NCBI GenBank assembly: GCA_020080175.1
Contig: JAGHQL010000191.1
Coordinates: forward strand, 1 to 48,205
Length of the DNA: 48,205 nucleotides
DNA from: Glutinoglossum americanum
Lineage: Eukaryota > Ascomycota > Geoglossomycetes > Geoglossales > Geoglossaceae
Direction of reading: 5' to 3'
A program made the translations under genes and the position numbers. Under the pieces are notes generated by a model. The model did not search any database. It worked only from the letters and a program-made list of their open reading frames with translations, and was not told the DNA's origin. This document shows, piece after piece, positions 30,184-42,257 of the stretch. Position 1 is the first letter of the stretch. The number at the start of each line of letters is the position of its first letter.

Positions 30184-33100
30184 GCCCATTGTTTCCTCGT
30201 CTCCTGTTGTTTCTTTTCCTGTATTTTTAGTTGAATGAAGTCTCTTTGGGGTCAGTTTCTTGCCTTCTGACCTCTCATTCCTCCTTGCTCGTAGCTGTGC
30301 TCTTTTGTTGTAATTGTCTGTTTGTTCTTAGGTCGTAGCTTGTCTAGGTAGTGGTCATGGAAGGCTCGCACTTCCTCCTAAGTATGCTGTAGGTTCTCCT
30401 TGGGTTCCTACAATGTTTTAGCCATCGTGAAGCCTGATCACTTTACTTTATATTCGAGTCTCGAGCCCCACCCCCACCTTCGGATCTGGCTATCGACTAC
30501 TTCCTCGACTTCCTATTCATCCTGTTCCTCGACTGTGACTGGCTGTAGGACCGCTTGTGTGGGTCGGTCCGAGGCCGTTTCCTTGTATGGTTCAAGCATC
30601 GAGATGTGGAATACCGAGTGTATTCTCATGGTTGGCGGTAGGAGGAGTTTCCTTGCATGTGTCCCTACCTCCTTATCTATTGTGAATGGGCCGAGTTTCT
30701 TATTCTCGAGCTTGGCCAACAGTCTCGTAGTTCGTATGTTCTTACTTACGAGCCATGCCTTTGTCCCTGGTTTGAAAGAGGAGGTCTTTTTGGATCGTTT
30801 TTTGTTGTAGTACCCTGCTTGCTGCTGTTGAGCTTCCTCGAGCATGCTTCTTAGTGCCTTATGCATTTCCTGGATCATTTTTATTCATTCTTCTGCCGCG
30901 GGTACTACGTATTTGTCTCGAAGGGTGACCCGTAGCCATGGGTGGTATCCGTATAATGTGTAGAATACTAAGTGTCTCGTGCTTACTTGTTTGGCGTCGT
31001 TGAGGCAGAACTCCCCTAGAGGAAGCAGTTCGACCCAATTGTCCTGTAGGTAGTTGTTGTAGGCTCGTAAGTATTGTTCTATTGTCTGGTTTGTACATTC
31101 TGTCTGTTCGTCGGTCTGAGGGTGGTATGCTGTTGAGAACTATTGTTCCGTTCCTAGTTGCTCGCTCAGAGCTCTCATAAATTTACTCGTGAAGGGTTTG
31201 CCTTGGTTCGTGATGAAGGTGTTAGGGATGCTGTGGCGGGACACTATGTACTGTAGGAAGAGGTACGCGAGCTGTGGGCTCGACATCGCTTCATGGCATG
31301 GGATGAGGTGTGTGAATTTTGTGAAGTGGTCTACTACTATTAATATTGAGTCGAAAAGTAGGCCCTCCAGGTTCATGGGGTCTCTCGAGGGTAGAAGTTT
31401 GATGACGAAGTCTATGGTAATCAAGCTCCATGGCTCATTTGGCACTTCTAGGGACTTAAGGGTCCCGTAAAGTTTGTGCCGTGAAGCCTTCGATCTCGAG
31501 CACACGTCACACGAGTCTACATAGGCTCAAGCATACTTCTTTAGGTTCTAAAAATCGTAATTTTTCAAGATTAGCTCAATGGTTCGGTTGCGGCCATGGT
31601 GTCCCGCTATTTGCACGTCGTGATGTTTCCTCAGTACTTGTGTTCGTAGCTCACAATTGTCCAGAATGTAGATTAGCCCCTTGTGTAGGAGGAGTCCGTT
31701 GTTATCTATCTCCCACTCGGGGTTTGTTTCAGCTTGAGGATCTCTATGGGTTTGCTCGAGTGCCTCTTTGCAGGTTTGGTCTATGGCATAAGCTGCCTTA
31801 ATCCTCGATACCAGGTCTCGTTCTGGAGCGAAGGTGGTGGTAGTTAGTATGGCCGTGAGGTTTAACATCTGTCCTGGTTTTATTAGCGGTAAGGGAGGTT
31901 CCTTTTCTATAGGTCCTCAAGCTGGGAGGTAGTTAGGTCTGCATGATAGGATGTCTGCTTTAGTATTCTCCCTGCCTGGGTAGTGGATTATAATGAAGTT
32001 GTAGCTTCCGAGCGTCTCAGCCCACCAGGCTTGTCGTCTATTAAGGACCTTCAAGGTGGTGAAGCGCTCTAGGTTCTGGTGGTCCGAGTATACCGTTGTA
32101 CGCTCGTGGACCCCTTCTGGGTATACCCTCCATTTACGGAGGCACTCCATGATCACGAGCATCTCCTTGTCGTAGATTTCATAGTTTTCCTCTGCCAGGA
32201 TCATTTTTCTACTGAAAAATACAATAGGTCTCAGGATCATGTCCTGATGCTGTGAGATGTAGTCTGCTATCGCTCCATCAGAGGCGTCTACCTCAACCGT
32301 TGCTGGCTTCGTTGGGTCGAAGTGGGCTAGGAACCTTACGACTAGGAAGGATCTCTTTAGTTGTTCAAAGGACTAGTTTGCTTCATGCATCCATATAAAC
32401 TTTGCGTTCCTTTTTAGAAGATTAGTCATCCCGCGGGCTATCCGACTATAAGCCTTGATAAATCGTCGGTAGAAGTTCGCGAACCTTAGAAATGCTTGTA
32501 GTTCTTTGATCGACTTCGATATTGGCTACAAGGTTATGGAGTTGACCTTAATGGAGTTCATCCTAATCTCCTGTCGGCCGATGATGTAGTCCAGGAATGC
32601 GACTTCGGCCTTGTAGAACTCGCACTTCTCGAGGTTGACGTACAGGTTTGCTCCAGCCAGGCGCTTGAGGACTTTTTGGACATGTTAGATGTGCTCCTCT
32701 AGAGAGTCTGAGAAGACAATAATATCATCTAGGAATGCCACTGCATAGTAGTCCAGGTACTCCTTAAGTATGTCATTTACCAGGGCTTGAAACGATGCTG
32801 GGACATTTGTAAGTCTAAAGGACATAACTCGGTATTGGAAGTGGCCGTAGCAGCACCTGAAGGCTGTCTTCCACTCTTCACCCGCTCTTATCCTGATGAG
32901 GTTATATGCTCCTCTAAGATCGATCTTGGTAAAGTATCAAGCCATCCCTATCCTATCGAGTAATTCCGGAATTAGGGGTAGTAGGTAGCGGTTCTTGATA
33001 GTGATTGCATTGAGGGCCCTGTAATCTATGCACATTCGTAGCCTCCCATCTCCCTTCTTTGCGAATACTACAGGCGAGGCGGCGGGCAAGGTCGAGGGTT

Positions 33101-35147
33101 CGATGAATTCTCGAGCTAAGTCCTTGTTGAGCTGGTCCCGAAGGGCTTTTAGCTCTACTATAGAGAGTAAGTAGATTAGTCCATAGGGAGGTGTTTTCCC
33201 TTCTTCTAGAGGTATAGTATGGTCCCAGGGCTGGTGGATTAGTAGGTGATCAGCGGCCTCCACCTCGAATAGATAGGCAAGGTTATGGTATTCTTCAGGA
33301 AGTCGCTTGAGCGTTTCCCTCAAGATTCGGATCTTGTTCCTGCCTGTTCCCCCCGACGTCGCTGCCCCTGTTAGGTGGGCTCCGTTCCCTAGTTCCAGTA
33401 CATTGTCTGCCTATCACACTCGCGGGTTATAGTGGCGTAGCTAAGGAATTCCCAGTACTATCTTGTAGTCGCCTAGGGATATTATGTCGAGGCTAATGTG
33501 TTCATGGTGGTCTCCGAGGGTGAGCTTGCATGGTTCAGTATGATGGGTGACGCCGCCAGAAGCAATGACGGTGCCATCTATAACTCATAAAGGTAATAGT
33601 TGTTTTTTGCATAATTGTGATATTTGGTGTTGAGCGACGAATCCTTAGTCTATGAAGTTTGAGTTCGCGCTGCTGTCTAGCATGGCTTTGATTTTAAGGG
33701 TTTGGCCTCTTGACGTTCATAGGTTCTCTTTAAGTACTAGGTATCGCTGTGGTATTATTTTGCAAGGCTCGTGCTAGAGTGGTCCATTCCTAGTTTGGCT
33801 CATGCGGTCTGCTTGCCTTGCTTGTGTGGTCGTCGCCCCAGTGAATAGGCTCAACATCGGGAATCGCGGCCCCGAGCCTATTCGTTTTCCCAAGAGAGGA
33901 GTTCGAATTTGATAGCTTGGGGTATTGTTAGGGCCGATAGGGCTGCTGACACTACTGTAGGGATATGTGATCAGGTCGAGGTCTAGCTCGAGCTCGTTGC
34001 TGAAAAGGTGGCGTTCGCGGTAGTCTGACTCGAGGGCGATGCTTGTGTTCTTAAGCAGTCAGAGCAGTTATGTTTCATATGCTCTTTCATGCCGCAATAG
34101 TAGCAGAGTCCGAGAACTTTCCTGCGGTTCCTCTCTGTTTCCGATAGTGGGCCCCTGAGTCCCGAGGATGTCGCGTTTGCCTGCCAGTCCATTACTTCCA
34201 GTGTGTAAACTTGTTGCTGGTTTGTTTTAGTCGTCATTGTTCATTGTGGTTCTCCGTTCAAGCTCAAGCTCTTCCTTTTCAGGAAGTGTTCATACATGCG
34301 ATCGTCTATACGAACCGCGAGTTCCATCAATTGGACGATTTCCGTGGGGCGGCCATGTTCTGCAATCCGGTCCTTTACTACATCCTTTAAGCCTGAGTAG
34401 AACTTATAGGTAAGGGCCTCTTCTCCCTATGCCAGATGCGATACTGCTTGGCGGAACTCCAGTATGTAGTGGCGTGTACTGCCCGTCTGGTAGAGTTTGT
34501 CCAGTCTTCGCTCGGCTGTGGCCTGCGTGTCGATATCTCCAAACATTCGCTCTAGCTCTTTCATGAACTGGGCATAGCTTCTGAGCTCCAGTATATCTCC
34601 CCCCTCTCATTCTGCCTGTAGCCTGAGTTCTATCCAATTAAACGCTCCGTCTCTCAGGAGTGATATTGTATATAGGACCTTCGTGTGGTCATCGAGGAAT
34701 TTATTCTAGTTGAGTATGAACACGATGTCAAGCTGAACTAGGAATAACCTTAGCTTGGTATGATTGCCTGCAAATGGCTTGGGAGTCATGATTTTGAAGT
34801 CTCGATCTGTCTGTGTAGGTACAGCTAGTGGGGCCGATGCTCCTGATGGCGATGTGGCCCGTAATTCCAAGGTCGTTGAGGCAGGCATACAGTTTTGGGA
34901 CTCAAGCTGTCGACTCATCGCGTTTATTGCTACTATGAGTTAGGCCAGTTGTTTTCGTAACTCATGGTCCTGAGTACAGCCTTCCGCCGCCACGTTTTCC
35001 ACTTCTACTAGGCGTACTGCCATCATGTCCCAGGCCACCTGTTTAGCACTTCTTTGTTAAGGGGAGTGGATCGTTTCTTCCAGCCGTAACTGCCCTAGAT
35101 GAAAGCCCTCCATAGTCGAACAGGCGTGGCTAGATCGATCGGTCAAC

Positions 35148-35489
35148 TGTCAAGCCCTAGGGGAGTGCCGCGAGCACTCGAGGCTTGAGGGGGTCGTTCG
35201 GGAAGTCGTCTGTGGGCTCGCGAATGAGTTCTCAAACTTGAATGAGTGTTACAGCTCGACAGGAGGTCCAGTAGGATGTCAGAGGCAGATAGGCTAAGTA
35301 GGAGGATGGATATGGGCCACCAGGTAGCTTCTATTAGATGAACTATATACAAGAGGTGTGTTGACTGATGGAGGTTGAAGGGTCAACTCTGTCGGTCGGA
35401 AAAAGGGCTTGCGGGCTTGGCTCAAGCACGGACCGCATATTGGTCCAAGCTCGCGAGCTCTGCCCCTTGCGACTCTGTGCGCTGTGACA
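35148..35489 (-). repeat. 5' LTR of the Gypsy element
   Basis: A 342-bp LTR paired with 27,537-27,878. The sequence inside it (35,147 leftward) does not show an obvious TGG-type tRNA primer site, so a different primer or self-priming (known in some fungal Gypsy lineages) is possible. I could not decide this by eye. Confidence 0.88.
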
Positions 35490-35562
35490 CAGTGGGAATC
35501 ATGACTATCTAGAAGAAGAAGCCACCACTCTAGACAGCTTCTGTATATGATATTAACTAAAG

Positions 35563-35673
35563 TATTAGGTCCTAGGGAGGTGTCATGGGTACTTGAGAAC
35601 TTGGCTTAAGTATAGACCCTATGCTGATCTAAGCTTACAAGCCCTGTCTCTTGTAACCCTATATGCCATAACA
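35563..35673 (-). repeat. Short solo LTR related to the Gypsy LTR, TSD TAAAG/TATAG
   Basis: 111 bp matching only the two ends of the 342-bp Gypsy LTR (TATTAGGTCCTAGGG... and ...GCCATAACA). The near-duplication TAAAG (35,558-35,562) and TATAG (35,674-35,678) surrounds it. Pogo copy 1 has TATAG at the empty site. It is a shortened relative of the Gypsy LTR, probably older, since it is more degraded. Confidence 0.7.
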
Positions 35674-37135
35674 TATAGGGAGCTAGGAATTGATATAGAG
35701 TTGGTAATAAGAAAAGAAAAAGGGAAAGTAGGAGAGTGAGGGGATAAACTTACTTAAAGTATGTTCTAGACTCAAAAGTATGTTCTAACTACCTTAGCCT
35801 AATCTCATTCGATGTCTAGCCCTTGGGAAAGTGTCCATAAACCTATTCAGGACCTCCCTAACCTTTTATATATATCCCTATATAGTGATTTACCTCCTTT
35901 GTCACTACCAAAGAGGGTAACACTACTCCTCCAGTAGACATACACTTCAAAACGGTGATCAGCTCCCTATTTTCATCCTGTATATACTTAGGATTCTTCC
36001 TACCCTTCCTTCAGATCATTCTACACTTTACTGATATCTCTAATAAGAAGCTTTTTTTATTCATATTTTAGATATTGACCTTCTTGATCTGATACTCCTT
36101 TAATGTCTTATGAAATAGCTTGAAGTGATGCTCTAGTACTCTAGTGTTGCTAGCAGTACTTCTCTAGTGTTTTAGGCATTGACTGAATCTAATTTGAAGC
36201 TCAGGGTGGTGCTTGATAAATTTATCTAACTAATACTTTTCTAAAGAGGTCCTAGGCTATAACTGCTATATTATAGCTAAGATCTTGTCTTTGACAAGAT
36301 CCAAGCATGATAAAATACCTCTATCATCTTGTATATAGATCCAATGAACCAATGCTTACTCCTGTTAAGGATTAAGAAGATATTTATAAAGATATACTTT
36401 TTGAAAATGTTATCTTCCCTCATCTCTTTTACTATGCAGGGTTCTCTACTTCACATTGAACCTCCCAGCCATTAAGGGAAGAGAAAGCTTTAGTTGGAGA
36501 CTCAGTTTCTTTAGAGCAGCCTGTAGTCTGTCCTCATAGTCCTTATCTTACTTAAAAGGCATATTTATAACTTTAGGAGTTTATAACTTTTGAAGGAGTG
36601 AAGATATAAAAAAATCTGAGGTCATCATGCAAATCTATGAACAAAACTGACTCTAGAATAAATCACATATATCTATGCACTGATATTGTGAGGTTGGGTA
36701 GTCAAGTAAAGAAGTACATATATAGTTACATATTCTTGTAGATACTAACTTTAACTCCTTCAGTAGTACCTTAATACTTTGGTATCTTTGCAACTGATGA
36801 GCTATTCTCTTACCAAATTCACTAATAGAGTCTATTTGACCTTTTTATAGTAGCTGGGATTGATTTCATTAATTTTGAGTCCAGCCCTGAGCTTAGGAGG
36901 GAGAGTATATAAAAAAGAGGTCATTAAGGGGGTTTCTACGCTACACTGTCAAAACTTGGTACATTGATTCTATATTCTATTTTTTAATTATCTATATACT
37001 AAACTAACTCTCATTAAATTTCTATAGCTATAGGATAAGAATTGACTTTACCAGAATTCGGCAGGGTGGGGTGACAGTAGTGTTTAGTAAGTGACAAACT
37101 TGCTGTGTCTGGCAACCTTACCATCAAATATGTTA

Positions 37136-37255
37136 TAGGTAGTAGATTAGGTAGTGAGTCCATGGCAGTCCATCTACATGGTAGGTGAGATGTTAGGTAA
37201 TAGTTAAGTAAGAAAAGCAATAGTGATAGATTCTAACAGAACTGATCGCTGATCC
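37136..37255. other. Short spacer between pogo copy 2 and a solo Copia LTR
   Basis: About 120 bp without gene content. Its end (GATTCTAACAGAACTGATCGC) faintly resembles the middle of LTR family A, so it may be a remnant, but the match is too weak to call. Confidence 0.35.
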
Positions 37256-37584
37256 TATTGTAGGCTATGGCGATTCTCATAGTATGGTGAAGGAGTTCAA
37301 GATATATAACATCACCAGACATCGTTGCAAGGGCATGAATACGTGAGTACAAATGTATGTAGAATTAATTCTATTGACTATGTAATGACTGCTGTAATGA
37401 CTGGCTATTCTATATAGTGTATCTAAGCACCTTATATGTGTCTTCGGGGCTGCGCCCAAGGAGCGCAAATAGAGGCAACCTAAAACACATTGCTTCTATT
37501 CCGTGTTTCGGGTACCGTGGCCTGCCTTTCTACAATAATGTCACATTAATGCTGTTCCAACAGTTACGCAGCATACTCACAACA
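37256..37584 (-). repeat. Solo Copia LTR, TSD GATCC
   Basis: A 329-bp copy of the same LTR as at 3,744 and 8,301 (TATTGTAGGCTATGGCGATT...CACAACA on the plus strand). It has perfect GATCC duplications at 37,251-37,255 and 37,585-37,589. It is clearly more diverged than the paired LTRs, mostly by transitions, so it is an older insertion of the same family. Confidence 0.92.
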
Positions 37585-37589
37585 GATCC

Positions 37590-38160
37590 TTCATGAGGTC
37601 AGCTGCATCGCTAAATAGTAAAGGCAACCCTGCTGGGTTACCCTACCGCCCACCCATACTGAGTAGCGATATAATATCTGCTCTATATACGCTGTCCAGT
37701 CAATTTTGGTATCTGTGTTACCTGGTTAGTGAGGAGTTAGTATGGTGAGTGTGTGAGAGTTGGGTGTTAGGTATTGGAGGAGGGCTTACAGGAGACTTTC
37801 GTGATAATGAGTACACAGGAGGGGGTAGAGCTATAGGAGGTGTTTGTGGTTTGTAGCAAGGTTGAGAAGGAAGTCTACTAACTTGGCTACTAGATGTATC
37901 TCACGACTGTTAGTAGCTGTTTACTAGTAAGGTGCTTGGTACTTGAGCTACGGAGGAGTTGTCGTACTAGTGAGTTCCTCTTTCGATTTAGTGGCCTTTC
38001 TCTTGATGAGCCCATGCAGTCCGCTCTCCCTGTCTTTGTTAATCATATATTCTGACTCTATCAGGATCAGTACAGTCCATGTTTCAACACTAAGTTTTTA
38101 TTTTTAAGGCCTAAAAAAACTTGCTGTATTTTTACTACGAGCAGTCTTGCATTCTAACTC
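37590..38160. other. Unrecognised G/T-rich spacer
   Basis: About 570 bp between the solo Copia LTR and the third pogo-type element, with no ORF of note. It is rich in GGAGG/TAGT words on the plus strand and may be a degraded repeat. Nothing can be assigned. Confidence 0.45.
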
Positions 38161-38162
38161 TA

Positions 38163-40013
38163 GAGTCCAAGATAGTCAGTTAGAACAGATGGCCAGTTGG
38201 AATGCTTTTCGTGACTATATTAACTTCAACACCTTACCACAACCATGCCATAAAGACGAAGCACTCGAGCAGCTGAGAGAAATATGTGAATAGATAAAGC
38301 AATCGAAGCTTTGAAAAATAAAGAGTTTAAATTACCTTATGCAGCTGCTATTTACTTTGGCATTGGTTGCAATACCTTGACGTGTCACCTACATGGAGGC
38401 CAAACTTAAGCTCAGGACAATGAAGTGATGTAATTATTGTCAAAGGCTGAAGAAAATATATTATTTCTATGATGTAAACACCTAATTGCTAGTAGATATC
38501 TAGTAAGTCATCAGGTTGTGAGAGAGATAGCAATGGAAATTTTATTGTGATGCGTCACTACAGTCAACACGGCAGACATGCAACTTGTTAATATTTTACC
38601 AATTGGTAAAGAATAGATTAAACGCTTTCTTAATCAATATTCTGCCTCAATTACTACTTGTAGTCACTCAATTGATCTCTTCAGATGGTAGGATACAATA
38701 CTTGAAAGTATTAATACTTGGTTTGACATATTTGAAGACATGTTTAATGTCAATTAATTTGATAATTATAATATTTACAATATGGATGAGACTGGTTTTG
38801 CAATTGGAAGTAGTTAATCTAATTGAATTATTATTGATAGTACCTTATGAACACAATATAAGATTCAACCTAGTTGACAAGAATGGGTTTCTATTGTGGA
38901 ATACATATGTGCAAATAGAACTATTCTCCCTCCTTTGGTAATTTTTAAGATAAAGACTATTAGCAACATCTGGATTTCAGAATTTACACCTCATGATTAG
39001 GTATTCAGCAATAGTTCTAAAGGTTAAACTAGTAATAAGCATGGATTAGAATAGTTAAAATATGTGTTTGAACCTGTAACTCGTAAGAAAGCAGAAGGCA
39101 AACTACATCTATTGATCTGTAATGGACATGATAGTCATATATCAGGTAACTTTATTGCTCATTGTATGAAGCACAATATTGTTTTATTAGTTCTACCACC
39201 TCACAGCTTACATTATACTCAACTACTTGATGTGGCAGTTTTCGGTTTACTGGCTATAACTCTTGGTTAGAAAACAGATCACTTTACATCTAATTCTATA
39301 TCAAGAATTAGTAAAGCTGAATAGATTGAACTTTATATTAAAGCTCACCAGAAGGCTATTACCTCAAACAATATTTATTTAGCATGGCGTGGAGCTGGAT
39401 TAGTTCTATTACAGCATTCTAAGGTCCTTCGTCATATTTCAATTCCTGCTGCCCGACCAACTACACCAACCACATCATCAAACCAGTAACAACATCTTTT
39501 TCAAGCAATTACTAGCTCACCACCTGATTCACTATTGCTTAAACAAGCCAATGCGACCTTCAATTCTCAAGTTATAACCAGGAAACTATTGGATACACCT
39601 GCGTGAAAGTATGCGAAAAACCTTACTCAAACATCTGAATGCCTTGTTGCACAAGTTGCAATATTGCGTAAGGAGAAGAAGAGTCAAGAATCAATCTTGA
39701 AAAAGAGACAAGAGCGACGATCAGGCAAGAGAGCAGCAATTAAAGGCCATTTCATGCTCACGACAGTCGAAATTCGAGACAAGGTGCTGGCGGCAGAGTT
39801 GAAGACTGCACAAAGGAAGACGACTCAACCATCAACCAGAAAGCGCAAGCGGCAGAAAAGACCACCAAAAGATGAAGAGGAGGCTATGGATTCTAGTAGC
39901 GACAGCGAAAATAGCGACTCCAGCAACTGCATTGTGGTTGCGCAGGGCTGATGTGGTCGGGTCGCGAAAAGCGTTCCAACCGGCCATCCGTTCCAACCGG
40001 CCATCTCGGACTC
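38163..40013 (+). mobile_element. Fot1/pogo-type DNA transposon of a different family, TA TSD
   Basis: 1,851 bp, the usual Fot1 size, with inverted ends of about 57 bp starting GAGTCC.AGAT.G and TA outside (38,161-38,162 and 40,014-40,015). Each end contains GATGGCC.GTTGGAA-like units twice. The plus strand encodes a transposase: Psq-type HTH (LPYAAAIYFGIGCNTLT) near 38.34 kb, DDE core with YNMDETGFAIGS near 38.78 kb and NGHDSHISGNF near 39.13 kb, then LPPHSLHYTQLLDV, and a Lys/Arg-rich tail with an acidic Ser end at 39,664-39,951. Several stops and frame changes interrupt it, many at Trp/Gln-type codons consistent with RIP, while the 3' end is better preserved. Confidence 0.88.
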
Positions 40014-40015
40014 TA

Positions 40016-41289
40016 ACAGCGTCTTTGGATTTTTGTTATACTATTAATTCGTGATTGGTTTTCATCAGAAAGCAGTAACAAACTTTCCGCATCCTATACC
40101 GTTGTTGGGCCATGGCTGTTTACTGCGTATATTAATAACAATAATAAGCATTGGCATTTCGTTGCATAGCTGTAGGAATGCGATGGCACTGGGTTTTTTG
40201 TGTAGATTTGGGGCTTGGGGTGTTGCTAGAGCGAAGGGCTGGGAAGGGTGTGGTCTGGTTTAGTGGCTCCCTAACGAATAAGGGTGTGCACTATAGGGGA
40301 TGCACACCGGGTCGTCCCTGGATTCCACAAATGTTTCTGGGAGCGTGTTAAGCAGGACCAAGCGGGAATTGGCCCGATTCCAAGGCCTCTTGTTACGGTA
40401 CCACTGGCATGGGGGGCACGTATACAGCTGAAGAGAGAGTTCGCTTTGGCAGGCGTGCACTCCCAACTTGTGGTGATTTTTGGCTCTCTCGCTCAGACAC
40501 TATCGCTTTTTCGCGACCTTTAACCCCATTGATATAAATCTAGGGTTAACTACAGACGAACCATGATTTTCAATCTAAATTACTGCGCTACCATGGTTTA
40601 CCCAATTGCTACGCTCTGAGTTCTGCATGCCTGAGTTGGAGTATATACGCGCGGTTGTGTGCTGACGATTTGGTGCTCCCGAGTTGTGGTCCTAGCCCGT
40701 TGCGAGGGCCGCCCTATAAAGACTCTCTAGAAGTCACGTAGATGGCTAGGATAGGATAGGACACGGTAGGATGGGTTCTCCCACACACACAACCCTATTT
40801 CTAGTATTTTATGTTAATACCGCGGATCCGCACAGCCAAGAGGTGGCCTGAACAGTACTAGGAATTGGATCTACAGAGCATGGAAGGCACTGGGGCGGGC
40901 GAGCCGTCCGGGCGGTGGTCGGAGGACCGGGGCATGGGGGCGGCTGGGACGTAGGAAATGGTGAGGTAGGTCAAAAATCCGCCCACGCGACAACGCCTAC
41001 ACCATGAGCGGGCATGACCAAGTGTAACGATTTCCTCAACATCCACATTGTTCACAGCAGAAACGAGCATTCACTCCGCATCCTAAAGGACGCCTATATT
41101 GCCTAAAACGGAAAATCTCATACAGCGGGTTGAAAAACGAATGATATAATCATCCCTAGCCTTCAAGCGTCCAGCTAAACAAAAACAAGCCTACAACATC
41201 AAATAGCAAAAGAGCGACTGTCCCCGTGTCTCATCATCGTACCACCTGCGTAAAGCTCATCGCCCCAGATAGCGTCCCCGTGAATTGCG
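40016..41289. other. Intergenic region at the repeat/gene-block border
   Basis: About 1.3 kb without a supported gene. A short hairpin GGTGTGCA...TGCACACC lies at 40,283-40,308 and a small GGATA-type repeat near 40,745-40,775. Base composition returns to normal here, marking the border of the RIP-affected block. Confidence 0.5.
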
Positions 41290-41557
41290 TCAGGTTTCTG
41301 TGACAGTGCTTGTTAGATTTGTGATCTTATTTGGGTTTGCTGTTGCTGTTATTGTTGTTGTTGTTGCACTTACGCGTAGTCTTCGTGATGCGGACGATTC
41401 TTCCCTTGGTGTTAGACGCATGGCTGCCATAGGCGCGCTGGTTGGCCAACTCATTGACGGATAGGCCCTCGGGGATGGCAGCATCTTGGGCTGTGACTCC
41501 TGACGTTGGCGGCCAGACACTCTTCCATGGCTGGGACTTGGAATCCTGAGCGGTCAT
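41290..41557 (-). CDS. Very small protein (63 residues, 2 exons), function unknown
   Basis: ATG at 41,557. Exon 1 is 41,557-41,374, a 76-bp intron is 41,373-41,298 (GTAAGT, TCTAAC, CACAG), and exon 2 is 41,297-41,290, adding only Gln-Thr-stop. The product starts MTAQDSKSQPWKSVWPPTSG and continues VTAQDAAIPEGLSVNELANQ, with a basic C-terminal end. It is hydrophilic, with no signal peptide or membrane segment. Good intron signals and a protein-like composition argue for a real gene. I do not recognise a named family. If unspliced, it would run on into an Asn repeat, which is less likely. The upstream 700 bp is shared with the divergent gene at 42,258. Confidence 0.6.
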
Positions 41558-42257
41558 GTTTGCGGTGGTGGTAGCAGAAAGCTTAAGTTGGTAGAATTTG
41601 GGATAATTTTGGTGTTTTTGGGGGTTCTGGAGGGTCCAAAAAGATGCTTTGATGGATCGATCTTTGCGTAGGCTTCGCTTCATATATAGGGGCGCTGGTG
41701 AACGGCAATCACCCGAGTCTCACTATCTACAGCTAATAGGAGCTTGTAGGAGACACCCGAGTTTCCCGTCGTCCGTGCTAATCAGCTCTCATCTCTGGGG
41801 TATGGGGCCATTTCTTGCTCTAACTTGCTCATCCCACCACCCTCGTAAAAAAGAAATGGTGAATCCCTCATTGGAGATTGTATGCGGGTCGCCCAAATCT
41901 CTGTCTGTGAGTAATAAGAGTTATTATAAATCCCATGAATAACACAATCGGCGCTTCCTGTTACCCTTGTCAATATGCTCTTCTACCTTCCTAATGGGCT
42001 CAAGAATAGATGGCCACGTACATGGTGAAGATACGTGCAAGCATAATATAGCGCTGCGGTCAATCTATAGAGGCACAAGATGATTAAAACTATCTGGAAT
42101 GTGTTAGTTCACTAAACAATCTCCTGCTTGACCCAAACCCTTCATCGTATTCCTCAATTTTAAACCCCCCTTTCCACCTAAGTTTGCTATTGCGACTTAT
42201 AGTTCCTCCCCTTTCTAACTATCAAGAACCGCGAATTGCTCCAAGATCATTTCGACG
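41558..42257. promoter_or_regulatory. Divergent promoter region
   Basis: About 700 bp between the minus-strand small gene and the plus-strand asaB-like gene. No ORF is supported. A C/T-rich stretch (about 42,120-42,230) just before ATG 42,258 is typical of fungal 5' leaders. I see no specific operator. Confidence 0.5.

Larger units (their letters stand above)
27537..35489 (-). mobile_element. Full-length Ty3/Gypsy (chromovirus-type) retrotransposon fossil
   Basis: 7,953 bp including a nested solo LTR. LTRs of 342 bp lie at 27,537-27,878 and 35,148-35,489, with duplication CAATG/CAGTG. In element sense (minus) the order is Gag with a CCHC knuckle (CYYCGMKEHMKHNC) about 34.9-34.0 kb, reverse transcriptase about 33.3-32.4 kb, RNase H about 32.2-31.9 kb, integrase about 31.9-30.5 kb and a chromodomain-like stretch near 30.4 kb. 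This domain order places it in Gypsy/chromoviruses. An extra region of about 2 kb after integrase carries an antisense ORF. It is heavily broken (well over ten breaks). LTRs differ at very roughly a tenth of positions by eye, mostly transitions, so it is older or more RIPped than the Copia. Confidence 0.9.
25127..37133 (-). mobile_element. Pogo/Fot1-like DNA transposon, copy 2, expanded by nested insertions
   Basis: The ends ACGTAACCGACGGTGAGTTT (25,127) and its inverted partner at 37,133 match copy 1, with TA outside both. Transposase sequence matching copy 1 is found in five pieces between the ends, in the right order. Four insertions with target duplications lie inside: 25,836-26,266 (CTTTT), 26,758-27,474 (GGAAG), 27,537-35,489 (CAATG/CAGTG) and 35,563-35,673 (TAAAG/TATAG). 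Subtracting them and one duplication each leaves 2,775 bp, against 2,771 bp for copy 1. It is strongly RIP-affected, more than copy 1, with many stops and no usable transposase. Confidence 0.92.

Noticed and set aside
35120-35147. Standard tRNA-3'-end primer site for the Gypsy element
   Set aside because: No TGG-type start is found next to the LTR, so I did not call a primer site.
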